Below are positions 6,489 to 15,181 of a stretch of DNA of 64,000 nucleotides, piece after piece. Under the pieces are notes generated by a model. It had not been told where the DNA came from. It worked only from the letters and a program-made list of their open reading frames with translations, and did no database searches. Each line of letters begins with the position of its first letter. The stretch's first letter is position 1. The translations under genes and the position numbers were made by a program. Source of the DNA: CAVVXX01 sp963707975 (lineage in GTDB: Bacteria > Pseudomonadota > Alphaproteobacteria > Micropepsales > Micropepsaceae); NCBI GenBank assembly GCA_963707975.1, contig OY970177.1, positions 496,001 through 560,000 of the forward strand. The letters are read 5' to 3'.

Positions 6489-8609
6489 TTATTCGTAGCG
6501 TAGCGCTTCTATCGGATTGAGGTGCGCTGCTTTGCGCGCGGGGTAATATCCAAAAAACATTCCGACCACTGCCGAGAACATGAACCCGCTAGCGATCGCC
6601 CACCATGCAATGGGCGTCGGCCAGCCCGCCGCCACGGAAATCACCACCGAAGCTGCCAGGCCACCTATAATTCCGGCAATCCCGCCGACTATGCTCAACA
6701 GGATTGCTTCTGCCAAAAACTGCAGAAGAACGTGTACGCGACGCGCACCGATTGCCATGCGTAGACCAATTTCTCTGGTGCGTTCAGTCACCGAAACCAA
6801 CAAGATGTTCATGATTCCAATGCCGCCCACCAGAAGCGATATCGAAGCTACCGCTGCCAGCAGATAGGCCATGGTGCGGCTACTTCCTTCGGCTGCGTTA
6901 GCTATTTGACTTAGATTACGGACAGAAAAGTCATTCACGTCTCCTGTGCGAATGTGATGACGGGTCTGCAGAGTATGCGTGACTTGATCTATCGCTTGCT
7001 GCACGAGATCTGGCCTCATCGCCTGCACGTAAATCTGATTGACGAGCCCTGTCAGGCGCGGCTGGATGCCATAAGGATTGTTTATCGTACCGTACAAGGT
7101 ATTAGCTTGAGTCTGCTGGCTAGGGGCCGCGACACCAAGCACCTTACGCTCCGCCGTCGTGAACGGGATCATGACCAGGTCGTCTTGATCAGTGCCAAAT
7201 GTGGATTGGCCTTTTGAACCTAGAACTCCAATCACCTGAAGGGGTGTATTCTTGACGATCAACGTAGCGCCAATAGGATTAGCGTATTCGCCAAATAGCT
7301 GATGCCAAACCGTTTGACCAATCAGGACAACAAGTGCGGCATTGTTTACATCACTTTCCGAAATCCCGCGGCCGAATGCGATTTGCCAATTGGTCGTTGG
7401 GGGATAGTTCGACGTCACGCCCTGGATGCTTGTTGTCCAGTTCTGATTGCCATATTGGATCTGTCCCATTTGACGAATGAGGTAGCTCACTTGGCCCACG
7501 GCCGAATTCTCACGCCGGATTGCTGCGGCATCTGCCACGGTTAAGGTAGAGGCACTACCGAATCCCGCACGCACGCCATTCGCAGTTGTAGCGCCCGGCA
7601 GCACAACTAGCAGGTTTGTGCCTAAACTTTCGATCTGCTTGCGCACGGCGTCATTTGCGCCCTGTCCCACGGCAACCATGGCGATTAGGGCCGCTACGCC
7701 GATGAACACACCCAGCGTCGTAAGAGCAGAACGCATCTTGTTACGGAAAATCGCCTGAAGGGCCGCAGACACAATCATCATTCCAAAGGCAAAGGAGCCC
7801 GGTAATTTTGTGGGTTCTTTTGCGAGCACTACGCCATTTGCGGTTTTAGCAGTATTTCCAAGTGCTTTAGAGTTCTCGTTTGGCACCCGGGAGCCATCAT
7901 TGTTCTTATCTGATACGATTTTGCCATCGCGCATCGTGACTATGCGATTCGCGTAAGCGGCAATGTCTGCTTCGTGCGTGACAAGAACAATAGTGAGGCC
8001 GCGATCGCGATTGAGCGCTGCCAGCGTATCCATAATGTCATGCGCGGTACGCGTATCGAGATTGCCGGTAGGTTCATCTGCGAGCAGGATCGATGGTGAA
8101 TTGATCAAGGCGCGAGCGATAGCCACACGCTGTTGCTGACCGCCGGAGAGTTGTCCGGGTGTGTTGCGTTCGCGCTCCGCGAGACCAAGAAGCCGCAACG
8201 ACTCACGTGCTCGGGCGATCCTTTCTTTTCTGGTCGTAGGAGTAGCCGCATAAACAAGCGGCAGCTCGACATTCTCAATCGCGCTTGTCCGGGGTAACAG
8301 ATTGAAGTTCTGGAATACGAAGCCAAGCTTTTCGCTGCGCATAGCGGCAAGCTCAGGCTCGTATAGGCCTGCTACATCAATACCATCAAAGAAATACTGG
8401 CCGCTTGTCGGTTGGTCGAGACAACCCAGGATCGACATCAATGTTGACTTGCCAGAGCCCGACGAGCCCATGATGGCGACGAACTCGCCACGCTCGACGG
8501 TAATATCGACGCCGCGCAGCGCTTGCACATCTATATCGCCAACGTGGTACGTCCGTGTGAGATTGCTCGTTCGAATTACAGGCTCCCTCAGTTGAGCCAT
8601 CTTATTCAT
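6489..8609 (-). CDS. macB: MacB-like ABC transporter (ATPase fused to permease)
   Basis: 706 residues. Residues 10-235 form a LolD/MacB-type ATPase: Walker A GSSGSGKST, signature LSGGQQQRVAIARAL, Walker B ILLADEPTGNLD and the VTHE switch. After a linker comes the MacB membrane part: one helix (LTTLGVFIGVAALIAMVAVG) at about 295-315, a large periplasmic domain, then three C-terminal helices (SISLLVGGIGIMNILLVSVT, AEAILLSIVGGIAGIIGGL, FSAVVGMFFGYYPARKAA). MacB drives tripartite export of macrolides, peptides or haem compounds through MacA and an outer-membrane duct. The start overlaps the MacA stop by 4 bases, so they are translationally coupled. No TolC-like gene is present here. The cargo is unknown. 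Confidence 0.92.
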   Translation of the reverse strand: MNKMAQLREPVIRTSNLTRTYHVGDIDVQALRGVDITVERGEFVAIMGSSGSGKSTLMSILGCLDQPTSGQYFFDGIDVAGLYEPELAAMRSEKLGFVFQNFNLLPRTSAIENVELPLVYAATPTTRKERIARARESLRLLGLAERERNTPGQLSGGQQQRVAIARALINSPSILLADEPTGNLDTRTAHDIMDTLAALNRDRGLTIVLVTHEADIAAYANRIVTMRDGKIVSDKNNDGSRVPNENSKALGNTAKTANGVVLAKEPTKLPGSFAFGMMIVSAALQAIFRNKMRSALTTLGVFIGVAALIAMVAVGQGANDAVRKQIESLGTNLLVVLPGATTANGVRAGFGSASTLTVADAAAIRRENSAVGQVSYLIRQMGQIQYGNQNWTTSIQGVTSNYPPTTNWQIAFGRGISESDVNNAALVVLIGQTVWHQLFGEYANPIGATLIVKNTPLQVIGVLGSKGQSTFGTDQDDLVMIPFTTAERKVLGVAAPSQQTQANTLYGTINNPYGIQPRLTGLVNQIYVQAMRPDLVQQAIDQVTHTLQTRHHIRTGDVNDFSVRNLSQIANAAEGSSRTMAYLLAAVASISLLVGGIGIMNILLVSVTERTREIGLRMAIGARRVHVLLQFLAEAILLSIVGGIAGIIGGLAASVVISVAAGWPTPIAWWAIASGFMFSAVVGMFFGYYPARKAAHLNPIEALRYE

Positions 8610-9871
8610 GGGAACCGCAATGCTGGTGTGGAGCTGTTGGATTTTGCATTCGTCCCAGCCTGTTCCGACACGATTACGCGGTCGCCTTCGCGAATGTCGC
8701 CGCCTGTAATCTCTGCATAGTTATCATCGTCGAGCCCAGTCGTAACGGCGATGCGTTCTGGGCCGCCGTCGTGAAGAACCCAAAGCTGCGGCGAAGGAGT
8801 GCCTGCTCGCTCATTCGAAACCGCAAGGCCACCTGGAACATAACGAAGAGCCTGATTAGGTACGCGGAGAATCTGATCGCGCTGTGCCGTGACAATTCTT
8901 ACTGTAGCCGTCATACCCGGTTTGAGCAGCAACTCTGGATTGTCGACCATAACGATCAGATCATATGTGACAACATTCTGCACAGTTTGTGGCGATTGGC
9001 GAACCTGGGTAACGACCCCGTCGAAAGTATGATCAGGAAACGCGTCTACCGTAAACTGTGCTTTATTGCCCATGCGTACGCCGCCGACGTCGCTTTCGCT
9101 CACATTGGTATCGACCTCCATTTTCGAGAGATCCGTGGCGATCAGGAACAACGTAGGCGTCTGGAAGCTGGCTGCAACCGTCTGTCCCATAGTGACATTG
9201 CGAGAAACTACGATCCCATCCACTGGAGAGACGATATCGGTGTAGCCAAGATTAACCAGCGCTGCATCCAGTTCCGCATTTCGTTGGTCGATTGTTGCTT
9301 CATCGAGTACGACCTGCGCGCTCGCCTGATTGAGCTCGTTCACTGCTATATCGTGGCTGTCACGAGAAGCAGAATTTTGCGCCACCAAAGTCGCATAACG
9401 TTTTTCGTTTATCTGTGCATAGCTGAGATTGGCCTGGTCCTTCAACAATTGGGCCTTGGCTGTAGCTACGTTGGCCCGATCCTGGTCAACGATAGTTTGA
9501 TAAGGGCGTGGATCGATTTTCGCACACAACTGCCCTTTCTTGACTTTGGTATTAAAGTCGCAACTGATCTGCTGGATGACGCCCGATACGTAGGTACCAA
9601 CAGTAATGGTTAGTACTGGATTCACCGAGCCAGTTGCCGTAACTGCGCGCGCGACCGTGCCACGCGTTACTGGCGCCGTGACATAGGTTACGCCCTGACT
9701 ACCTCCAAATATCGAGTAAAACGCCGCAAGAACGAGCACAACAAGCGTGGCGATTACGCCATAGCGCGTCCTGCGCCCCATGTGGACGAACTGACGCTTA
9801 ATCCAAGTGCCCAAATCATCGAAGAAGGACAAATGGCCCACCTCATGAGTGCTTAACTGCTTTACGTCCAT
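8606..9871 (-). CDS. macA: MacA-like periplasmic adaptor (HlyD family)
   Basis: 421 residues. An N-terminal membrane anchor (YGVIATLVVLVLAAFYSIFGG, about 38-58) is followed by the lipoyl half-motif VTATGSVNPVLTITVGTYVSGVI, an alpha-hairpin of roughly residues 115-200 rich in Ala/Gln/Leu (coiled coil), the second lipoyl half IVSPVDGIVVSRNVTMGQTV, and beta-barrel and membrane-proximal domains (KPGMTATVRI, VPNQALR). This is the adaptor partner of the downstream MacB. The anchor is a single uncleaved helix rather than a lipobox. The upstream 650 bases are non-coding, so the promoter lies there; no FNR palindrome was seen in front. Confidence 0.9.
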   Translation of the reverse strand: MDVKQLSTHEVGHLSFFDDLGTWIKRQFVHMGRRTRYGVIATLVVLVLAAFYSIFGGSQGVTYVTAPVTRGTVARAVTATGSVNPVLTITVGTYVSGVIQQISCDFNTKVKKGQLCAKIDPRPYQTIVDQDRANVATAKAQLLKDQANLSYAQINEKRYATLVAQNSASRDSHDIAVNELNQASAQVVLDEATIDQRNAELDAALVNLGYTDIVSPVDGIVVSRNVTMGQTVAASFQTPTLFLIATDLSKMEVDTNVSESDVGGVRMGNKAQFTVDAFPDHTFDGVVTQVRQSPQTVQNVVTYDLIVMVDNPELLLKPGMTATVRIVTAQRDQILRVPNQALRYVPGGLAVSNERAGTPSPQLWVLHDGGPERIAVTTGLDDDNYAEITGGDIREGDRVIVSEQAGTNAKSNSSTPALRFP

Positions 9872-10057
9872 TGAAATGAATTCTCCTTAAACATCATCCA
9901 CAACGCAGTCATTTTTGGACAGGAGGACTTGTGAACCTAAATACACCAATTCCCTTCCAAAGAAATTGCGCGAAATCAAAGCCCATCCTAGGGTTTTGCC
10001 AAAGTAAAACTCTCAGCTCCGCATCATAGAATGCAAATATCGCGAGCCGTGGGCGCA

Positions 10058-10084
10058 TGTCCGCTTTGAGTCATAAGCGGGCAT
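10058..10084. repeat. short palindromic repeat (GTCCGCTT type), copy 1
   Basis: ATGTCCGCTT and AAGCGGGCAT face each other across an 8-base loop, one mismatch in ten pairs. The GTCCGCTT...AAGCGGAC palindrome is a common dispersed intergenic element in Alphaproteobacteria. A second copy lies about 350 bases to the right. Confidence 0.65.
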
Positions 10085-10404
10085 TCAAACTGTGATGGTG
10101 CCGCTCCAAGACTTTGGAACTTTGGCAATAAAGAGTGCACTTTAGAACGATAGAAAACACAAAATGACTGGCGCGATTTCCCTTCGGCAATCCATTTCGT
10201 CGCAAACTGCGGGGTTATGCAAGCGATCGGTCCCCATTTGCGAACCCTTTTCACTAAATTCCAAAGGCATGCACAAATCGGTCGTGAATAGCATATGAAC
10301 TTGAACCGGAGATTTACGGCGGATAACTAATTCTCAAATCATCAGCGTAAATGCTGAGACTAGTGCCTGTTACTTTATCCACTTTGCTTATAGAGTGGGC
10401 GTGA

Positions 10405-10428
10405 GTCCACTTTGGATTATAAGCGGAC
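10405..10428. repeat. short palindromic repeat (GTCCGCTT type), copy 2
   Basis: GTCCACTT and AAGCGGAC pair with one mismatch around the loop tggattat. Same core as the copy at 10058-10084, with the mismatch in the opposite arm, so the two copies have diverged independently. Confidence 0.6.
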
Positions 10429-10527
10429 CTTACCAGATATCCGACCAACTTCGCGATGAAATTTCCTGATGGTGCGGGTTGGGAATAACGCAAAAAGTGC
10501 GGCATAACACAACTATCAAATTCTAAC

Positions 10528-10800
10528 GTGGCGCAGTGCGCAGTCTGGCCGTCACAATGCTGGCCACTGGCGCAGATCACGAGAGACGAGTTTGCGAGAC
10601 TTTGCGCCATAATACCGGAAAAACCTACATCGTTGCAGATAGTTAGACGTCAAATTCCCTACTCCCGGATAACTGGGAAATTTTGCAACGGAAAAGGAAA
10701 ATTTCGCATGTGAACAGGGAATTCCAAGTTCAGATCGGGCTATCCGCGGAAACGGGTGTAAAATTGCACTCAAGGCTGGATCGTCTGCTCGAACTGGACA
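10528..10800 (+). repeat. long dispersed intergenic repeat, copy A
   Basis: Begins GTGGCGCAGTGCGCAGTCTG and runs through CACGAGAGACGAGTTTGCGA to a part with several AATTCCCT/AGGGAATT-like words separated by spacer. Copies B (from 20745) and C (from 36938) share the same opening, the CGAGAGACC-GTTTGCGAGACT block and the AGGGAATT-rich tail. Copy A is the most degraded in the tail (single AGGGAATT words are mutated to AAGGAAAATT and GGGAAATT). It ends next to a small membrane protein gene whose paralogue follows copy B. Confidence 0.7.
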
Positions 10801-10844
10801 CGGCGAGTTATCCGGCGTGGATTTGGAAACGGGAGATTGCGTTC

Positions 10845-11180
10845 ATGTGGGTAGGGGTAGTGGTGCATGCGACGATTTTACTGATCGTCGCTTATATCAT
10901 TCTGTTTGCGGCGAGTAAGGCGAGCGGAGTGGTTGGGGCGATTGGGAAACTCCTAGCCCTGTGGGTCTTTGCACTCGCCGTTCTGATGGTGGTGTGCACG
11001 GGGATAGCACCAACAGGTGGTCACGGACCTTGGATTACGGACATGATGAAGCGGCATTGGGGAAACTGGATGCACGCGCCCGAGCAATCAGCTCAACCTG
11101 CTCCGGCATTTGCCCCAACTCCTGCACCTACCCCGCAGGCGCAGCCGACCCCGAGTGGATCAACGCCTCCGAAGCGCTAA
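10845..11180 (+). CDS. small membrane protein with Pro-rich tail, paralogue A
   Basis: 111 residues from the ATG at 10845, which has GGGAG nine bases ahead; the open frame upstream belongs to the repeat. Two hydrophobic helices, VVVHATILLIVAYIILFAAS (about 4-23) and LLALWVFALAVLMVVCTGIA (about 36-55), a Met/Trp/His-rich middle (HGPWITDMMKRHWGNWMH), then a low-complexity Pro/Ala/Thr tail ending GSTPPKR. The gene at 21126 has the same length and layout and shares MHATVMLIVAY-like, AASKASG and LLALWV words and the TPPKR ending, so the two are duplicates. Function unknown; the Met/His-rich middle could bind metal, which is only a guess. Confidence 0.65.
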   Translation: MWVGVVVHATILLIVAYIILFAASKASGVVGAIGKLLALWVFALAVLMVVCTGIAPTGGHGPWITDMMKRHWGNWMHAPEQSAQPAPAFAPTPAPTPQAQPTPSGSTPPKR

Positions 11181-11199
11181 GTCGGCCGCGTATCCCAGC

Positions 11200-11219
11200 G
11201 GACGAGGTTTTCGGAATGG
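11200..11219 (-). repeat. 20-base insertion-sequence end remnant
   Basis: Read on the minus strand the 20 bases are CATTCCGAAAACCTCGTCCG, identical to the left edge of the relic at 21471 and close to the left end of the 1113-bp elements (CACCGAAAACCTCATCCG). It lies 19 bases after the stop of small membrane protein A, in the opposite orientation to the relic after protein B. Confidence 0.5.
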
Positions 11220-11230
11220 GCAGCACTCTT

Positions 11231-12607
11231 CTAAGGTAAGAGTTGCACTGGACGCTTTGTGTTGCGATAGCGCTGCGGGCGGAAGAAAACTATGCCGGCA
11301 AGGAAGCCGCCGATGCCAACAATGTTGGTGATGAGGTCAAAGGTCGTGACCGCGTAGGCGCCGAGCCCGATCAGCATCAACGCGCTCAATGCCGGGAAGA
11401 GCGAGAGCGCGATCCACCGCGCAAGTGATTCTTTGTAGCTTTTGCGGAACACCCATGCTGCCACCAGGCCAGCAAGCCCATAATAATAAGCAACAAGGAT
11501 ACCTACGGCTCGCACGGAATCGGCAATGATTACATTTACTGTCGGCATCATACTTGAGCCCCACAATAAGAGAAGGCCCACGACAACCAGCACCAGCATT
11601 GCGCGCACGGGCGTTTTGGTGCGCACGTCGACTAGACCGAAGCCTGCTGGCATGGCGCCGTCGCGGCCCATTGCGAACAGCGTACGGGAGAATTGCAACA
11701 TGGTGGTTTCGAGCGTGGCGATACTGGAGAGGATCACCGCCATGGAGGCGAACAGACCGCCGGTGCGCCCCAGACCCGCCGCAACGGCAATGTTGTAGAT
11801 GATATTGGCATTGAAGCCCTGGCCTTCACTGAGCCCGAACAAGAACAGCGCCGCGAAAACGAAGCCGATATAGAACGCAATTGTGACGAAGATGCTGGCG
11901 AAACCGCCATTGCCGGCATTGTCAGGAGCGTTTTTGGTTTCTTCCGCCAGGTTCGAGGTGACGTCCCACCCCCAATAGAAGAAAACAACCACCAGCGCGC
12001 TGGTGGCAAAGCTGCTGGGCGAATAGTTGAAGCCGAACCACGACCACTCGAAACGGTTAACCGCGCCTTCCTGCGCGGCGTGGACGAAGGCGGCGACGAG
12101 GACGGCTGCAAGAATAATCAGCTCGATCGTGGTCATCACCACCTGCACACGGCTGGTGATTTCGATGCCAACGATGAGCACGACAGCGATCGCCAGGAAC
12201 CATGCACTGGCGACAGCGGCGCTGAGAACGACATTGTTGGCGAGTGCGGGATCGATAAAATCGAGCGTCGAGGTGGCTAGCGGCAAGCTTCCCGTCACCA
12301 TGAAAACCATTGCGGCCAGCAGCAGCGCCCAGCCGGAGAAGAAACCGAGAAACTTGCCGAAATAGACGGTGGTCCATTGGTATGCCGCGCCGGCATGCAC
12401 ATGGCGCTTGTTGAGAGCCTTGTACGCCACTGCGATGCCTAGCATGGGAACGGCGAAAATCAGAAGCGCGCCCGCGGACAGCGTTCCCGCGGCGGTCAAC
12501 AGGGCCGAGGTTGTGACAGCAATGGTGTAGCCAGGCGCGCTGCCCGCAATGCCCATGACGAGAGATTCAAAAAATGAAAGAGAATTCGCCTTGAGCTGCG
12601 TATCCAT
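11231..12607 (-). CDS. APC family amino acid/polyamine permease
   Basis: 458 residues with about twelve hydrophobic helices. The N-terminal segment SFFESLVMGIAGSAPGYTIAVTTSALL carries the G-x-G/A-x-x-x-P/S substrate-binding break of the APC superfamily, and the helix 6 region FFYWGWDVTSNLAEETKNA matches the family's G-[FWY]-[ED]-x-x-x-x-x-A-E-E-T pattern. It is the last gene of the minus-strand cluster aldehyde dehydrogenase, flavoprotein, TonB receptor, permease, and starts 28 bases after the receptor stop. Given those neighbours, uptake of an amine, a polyamine or its amino-acid product is likely; the exact substrate cannot be read from sequence. Confidence 0.85.
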   Translation of the reverse strand: MDTQLKANSLSFFESLVMGIAGSAPGYTIAVTTSALLTAAGTLSAGALLIFAVPMLGIAVAYKALNKRHVHAGAAYQWTTVYFGKFLGFFSGWALLLAAMVFMVTGSLPLATSTLDFIDPALANNVVLSAAVASAWFLAIAVVLIVGIEITSRVQVVMTTIELIILAAVLVAAFVHAAQEGAVNRFEWSWFGFNYSPSSFATSALVVVFFYWGWDVTSNLAEETKNAPDNAGNGGFASIFVTIAFYIGFVFAALFLFGLSEGQGFNANIIYNIAVAAGLGRTGGLFASMAVILSSIATLETTMLQFSRTLFAMGRDGAMPAGFGLVDVRTKTPVRAMLVLVVVGLLLLWGSSMMPTVNVIIADSVRAVGILVAYYYGLAGLVAAWVFRKSYKESLARWIALSLFPALSALMLIGLGAYAVTTFDLITNIVGIGGFLAGIVFFRPQRYRNTKRPVQLLP

Positions 12608-12635
12608 CCTGCCTGCTTTACGGTCCGGCGCGCGA

Positions 12636-15053
12636 TCAGTCGCGATAGGTCGCCGTCAACCCAATCGTGCGCAGGCGCAGCGTAGAGGCCTCATATAACA
12701 GCGTGAACTGATCCTGATGATTGAGGTCCAACAGCGGATGGGAATTGAAAAGATTGTCCGCGAAGATCGACAGATTGACCCCGTGAAGCGTGACGCCTGC
12801 GCGCAAGGTCACCACGTTGGTCGCCGGTTCGGGGACAAGACCGGGATCGAAAAGCGTCGTGTTCGGGTCACGCTCCGGCGTGAGCCCCGTTTCCTGGCTG
12901 GCAAATTCGTAATCCAGACGGAGGTAGGAGTCATAATTCCAGAAATTCATGTTGTATTGCGCGCCCAGCGAAAACGTCCACGGCGATCCTGGCAGCCTGT
13001 CGCCTTTTTGCGCCAGTACAAGGCCAGCCGAAATGCCGGTATCCGTGTAATGCGCATCGGTGTAGCCGAACGTGACATCCAGATCGAGCGAATCGGTCAG
13101 AAGCCACTCGCCCTGGAGATCGAAGCCAACGCTTTGGGCGCCGCCCTGATTGACCGTGTAGCGGAAGCCGCAGGAAGGCAGCGTCACGGACTGCTGGATG
13201 TTGTTCCATTTCTGATAATACACGCTGCCAGAGGCCAGCAGCCGCTCATCCATGAACCTGTCCTTGGTGCCTGCCTCGTAGCTCACAACGGTGTCCGAAT
13301 CATAGGATGACGGTTCCACGGTAATTTCGGTGCAGGCCTCGATAGGGAAAAGCGGATTGGCGCCGCCGATACGGTAACCTTTGGCCGCCGTAAAATAGAC
13401 CAGATCTTGCGGGGTTATCTGATAGTTCAAGCTCGCCATTGGCGTGAACGGCGTTTCGTCCTTCTTGCCGCCAGGGACGAAGAGCGGGCCAAAATTCTGC
13501 GCGCCATCAGAAAAATTGGTGAAGTCGAAATGCGTCTTGGCGATGCGTGCGCCAGCCTGGAGTTTCAATTGGTCGGTGATCGCGTAGGTCGTGTTGGCGA
13601 AGAAAGCAAGCTGACTTTCATGGGCCAGCGTATGGTTGATGTAGTCGTCGCCGTTGGGCAGCAGGCTCTCGCCCCAGATATCTTCGATCGTATCACCCCA
13701 GAGATATTCCGTTAGCGCCGGTAATTGCGGGTCGTTGATCTCTTCGACGCTCAACTGGGTCTGATGCGAGTAGAACACGCCCACGATCCAGACCAGCCGC
13801 GCATCGGAATCGTTCGATTGCAGGCGCACTTCCTGGGTGAAGTTCTTTTGCTCATTGGTGACGTTGTTAACGGACTCATAGTGGCCGAAGCCGGGCAGGT
13901 CGATACCATTGGCCGTCAGCAGCGGTGGCGGATTGGCAAGCCCTGCATAGGCCGCGCACAGGCCCCCAATGCAAGGCGTGACAAAATCGGGGTTGAGCCC
14001 GGAATCCACCGATTGCTGGAAATAAGACAAGTTGTAGAGTGTGCCGCTGTAATCCTGCACCAATTCGTGGCGGTCGAAGTAAGAAGTGTCCGAGATCAGT
14101 TCCGCGCCGCCAAAGTCATAATCGGCCTTTAGGGCAGGCAACACGAAGTGATCCTTGTCGCCCATGTTTTCCGGTGTTGCCGTCTTGTAAATGCCGCGGC
14201 CGGGATTGGAGAGACCGACCCAGTACTGGTCGATATTGTTCTGATCGCGGTTCTGATAATAAATGCTGGGTGTTATCGTGAGCGACGCCACCGGCTTCCA
14301 CAGGAATGCTGCGCGCATCACATAGGTATTCACGCTGTTGGTGTTGGATTGCAGCGTATTGCCGGTCATGTAATCGACCTTGTCTATCCAGCCGCCGTCG
14401 CGCCTGGCCCACGCGCTGATGCGGAAGCCGAGCTTGTCGTCAACGATGGGACCGCCTGCTGCGGCGCCACCCTCATAACTGGGCGCGCCATCCTCGGTGG
14501 TTGAGAGTTCGCCCTTGGCATAGACGCTGTAATCGCTCAGGCTCGGTTGAGGTGTGATATAGCGCACGGTGCCGCCCTCGGAGCCCGCGCCGAACAGCGT
14601 GCCCTGCGGCCCGCGCAGCACTTCCACGCGGTCGAGATCGAAAACGGCCGGCAACGTGTTGTCCGAGCCGAAACCCAGCGCGCGCAACTGGATGGGTGTG
14701 TCGTCGATATAAATGCCGGTGGTGGCGTCGCCCGCGGTGGAATTGATGCCGCGGATGGAAATATCCTTGCTCTCCGCATCGTATGTCACGCCAGGCGTAA
14801 AGCGCACCAGATCGGATATATTCTTGACGTCGAGCTGATCCATCTTCTCGGAGGTGAAGACGCTGATGCTTTCCGGCACCTTGCTGGCCATTTCGTCGCG
14901 ACGGGTCGCCGTCACGACAACATCCTCAACGCCCATGGGCGCGGCGCCAGCGCCATTGCCCGCGGTTTGCGCCACTGCAGGAATTGCAAAACCCGCAACG
15001 GCAATCGCCGCGGCTCCGGCCAAAAGGCCATATTGGAAAATCCTCGCAGACAT
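12636..15053 (-). CDS. TonB-dependent outer-membrane receptor
   Basis: About 805 residues from the ATG at 15053, which has a G-rich ribosome site (GGGGGG) eight bases ahead; the frame is open to 15125. Signal peptide MSARIFQYGLLAGAAAIAVA...AVAQ. A TonB-box-like EDVVVTATRR is followed by the plug (SISVFTSEKMDQLDVKNISDL..., IDDTPIQLR, LRGPQGTLFGAGSEGGTVRYI) and a 22-strand barrel region (alternating aromatic strands; late KGYRIGGANPLF; closing LRLRTIGLTATYRD). It imports a ligand across the outer membrane using TonB energy. Its place between a flavoprotein amine oxidoreductase and a permease suggests an amine or a complex containing one, not iron, but this is inference. Confidence 0.92.
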   Translation of the reverse strand: MSARIFQYGLLAGAAAIAVAGFAIPAVAQTAGNGAGAAPMGVEDVVVTATRRDEMASKVPESISVFTSEKMDQLDVKNISDLVRFTPGVTYDAESKDISIRGINSTAGDATTGIYIDDTPIQLRALGFGSDNTLPAVFDLDRVEVLRGPQGTLFGAGSEGGTVRYITPQPSLSDYSVYAKGELSTTEDGAPSYEGGAAAGGPIVDDKLGFRISAWARRDGGWIDKVDYMTGNTLQSNTNSVNTYVMRAAFLWKPVASLTITPSIYYQNRDQNNIDQYWVGLSNPGRGIYKTATPENMGDKDHFVLPALKADYDFGGAELISDTSYFDRHELVQDYSGTLYNLSYFQQSVDSGLNPDFVTPCIGGLCAAYAGLANPPPLLTANGIDLPGFGHYESVNNVTNEQKNFTQEVRLQSNDSDARLVWIVGVFYSHQTQLSVEEINDPQLPALTEYLWGDTIEDIWGESLLPNGDDYINHTLAHESQLAFFANTTYAITDQLKLQAGARIAKTHFDFTNFSDGAQNFGPLFVPGGKKDETPFTPMASLNYQITPQDLVYFTAAKGYRIGGANPLFPIEACTEITVEPSSYDSDTVVSYEAGTKDRFMDERLLASGSVYYQKWNNIQQSVTLPSCGFRYTVNQGGAQSVGFDLQGEWLLTDSLDLDVTFGYTDAHYTDTGISAGLVLAQKGDRLPGSPWTFSLGAQYNMNFWNYDSYLRLDYEFASQETGLTPERDPNTTLFDPGLVPEPATNVVTLRAGVTLHGVNLSIFADNLFNSHPLLDLNHQDQFTLLYEASTLRLRTIGLTATYRD

Positions 15054-15181
15054 GACGAAACCCCCCTGCCTATTGGCGCACCTCAGTATTCCCGAAATTG
15101 TTGGCGCTTGTCGCAAAAGCGTCAATCAGGGTGTTGCCTCCTGCCCTCCCCTAGCGTTGATTTTACAGGATAATTTCGGCC

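Larger units (their letters stand above)
9872..10527. other. 656-base non-coding stretch with two short palindromic repeats
   Basis: No supportable gene. Two short minus-strand frames (10024-10254 and 10314-10610) are rich in unusual residues and contain the palindromes described separately, so I treat them as chance frames. The stretch presumably includes the macAB promoter near its left end. Confidence 0.5.

Noticed and set aside
8771..9613. 280-residue frame opposite macA
   Set aside because: Antisense shadow of a gene with clear domain structure; the antisense product shows no family pattern.
10024..10610. Two minus-strand frames of 76 and 98 residues
   Set aside because: They run through palindromic repeats, have no ribosome site or family features and contain compositions typical of chance translation.
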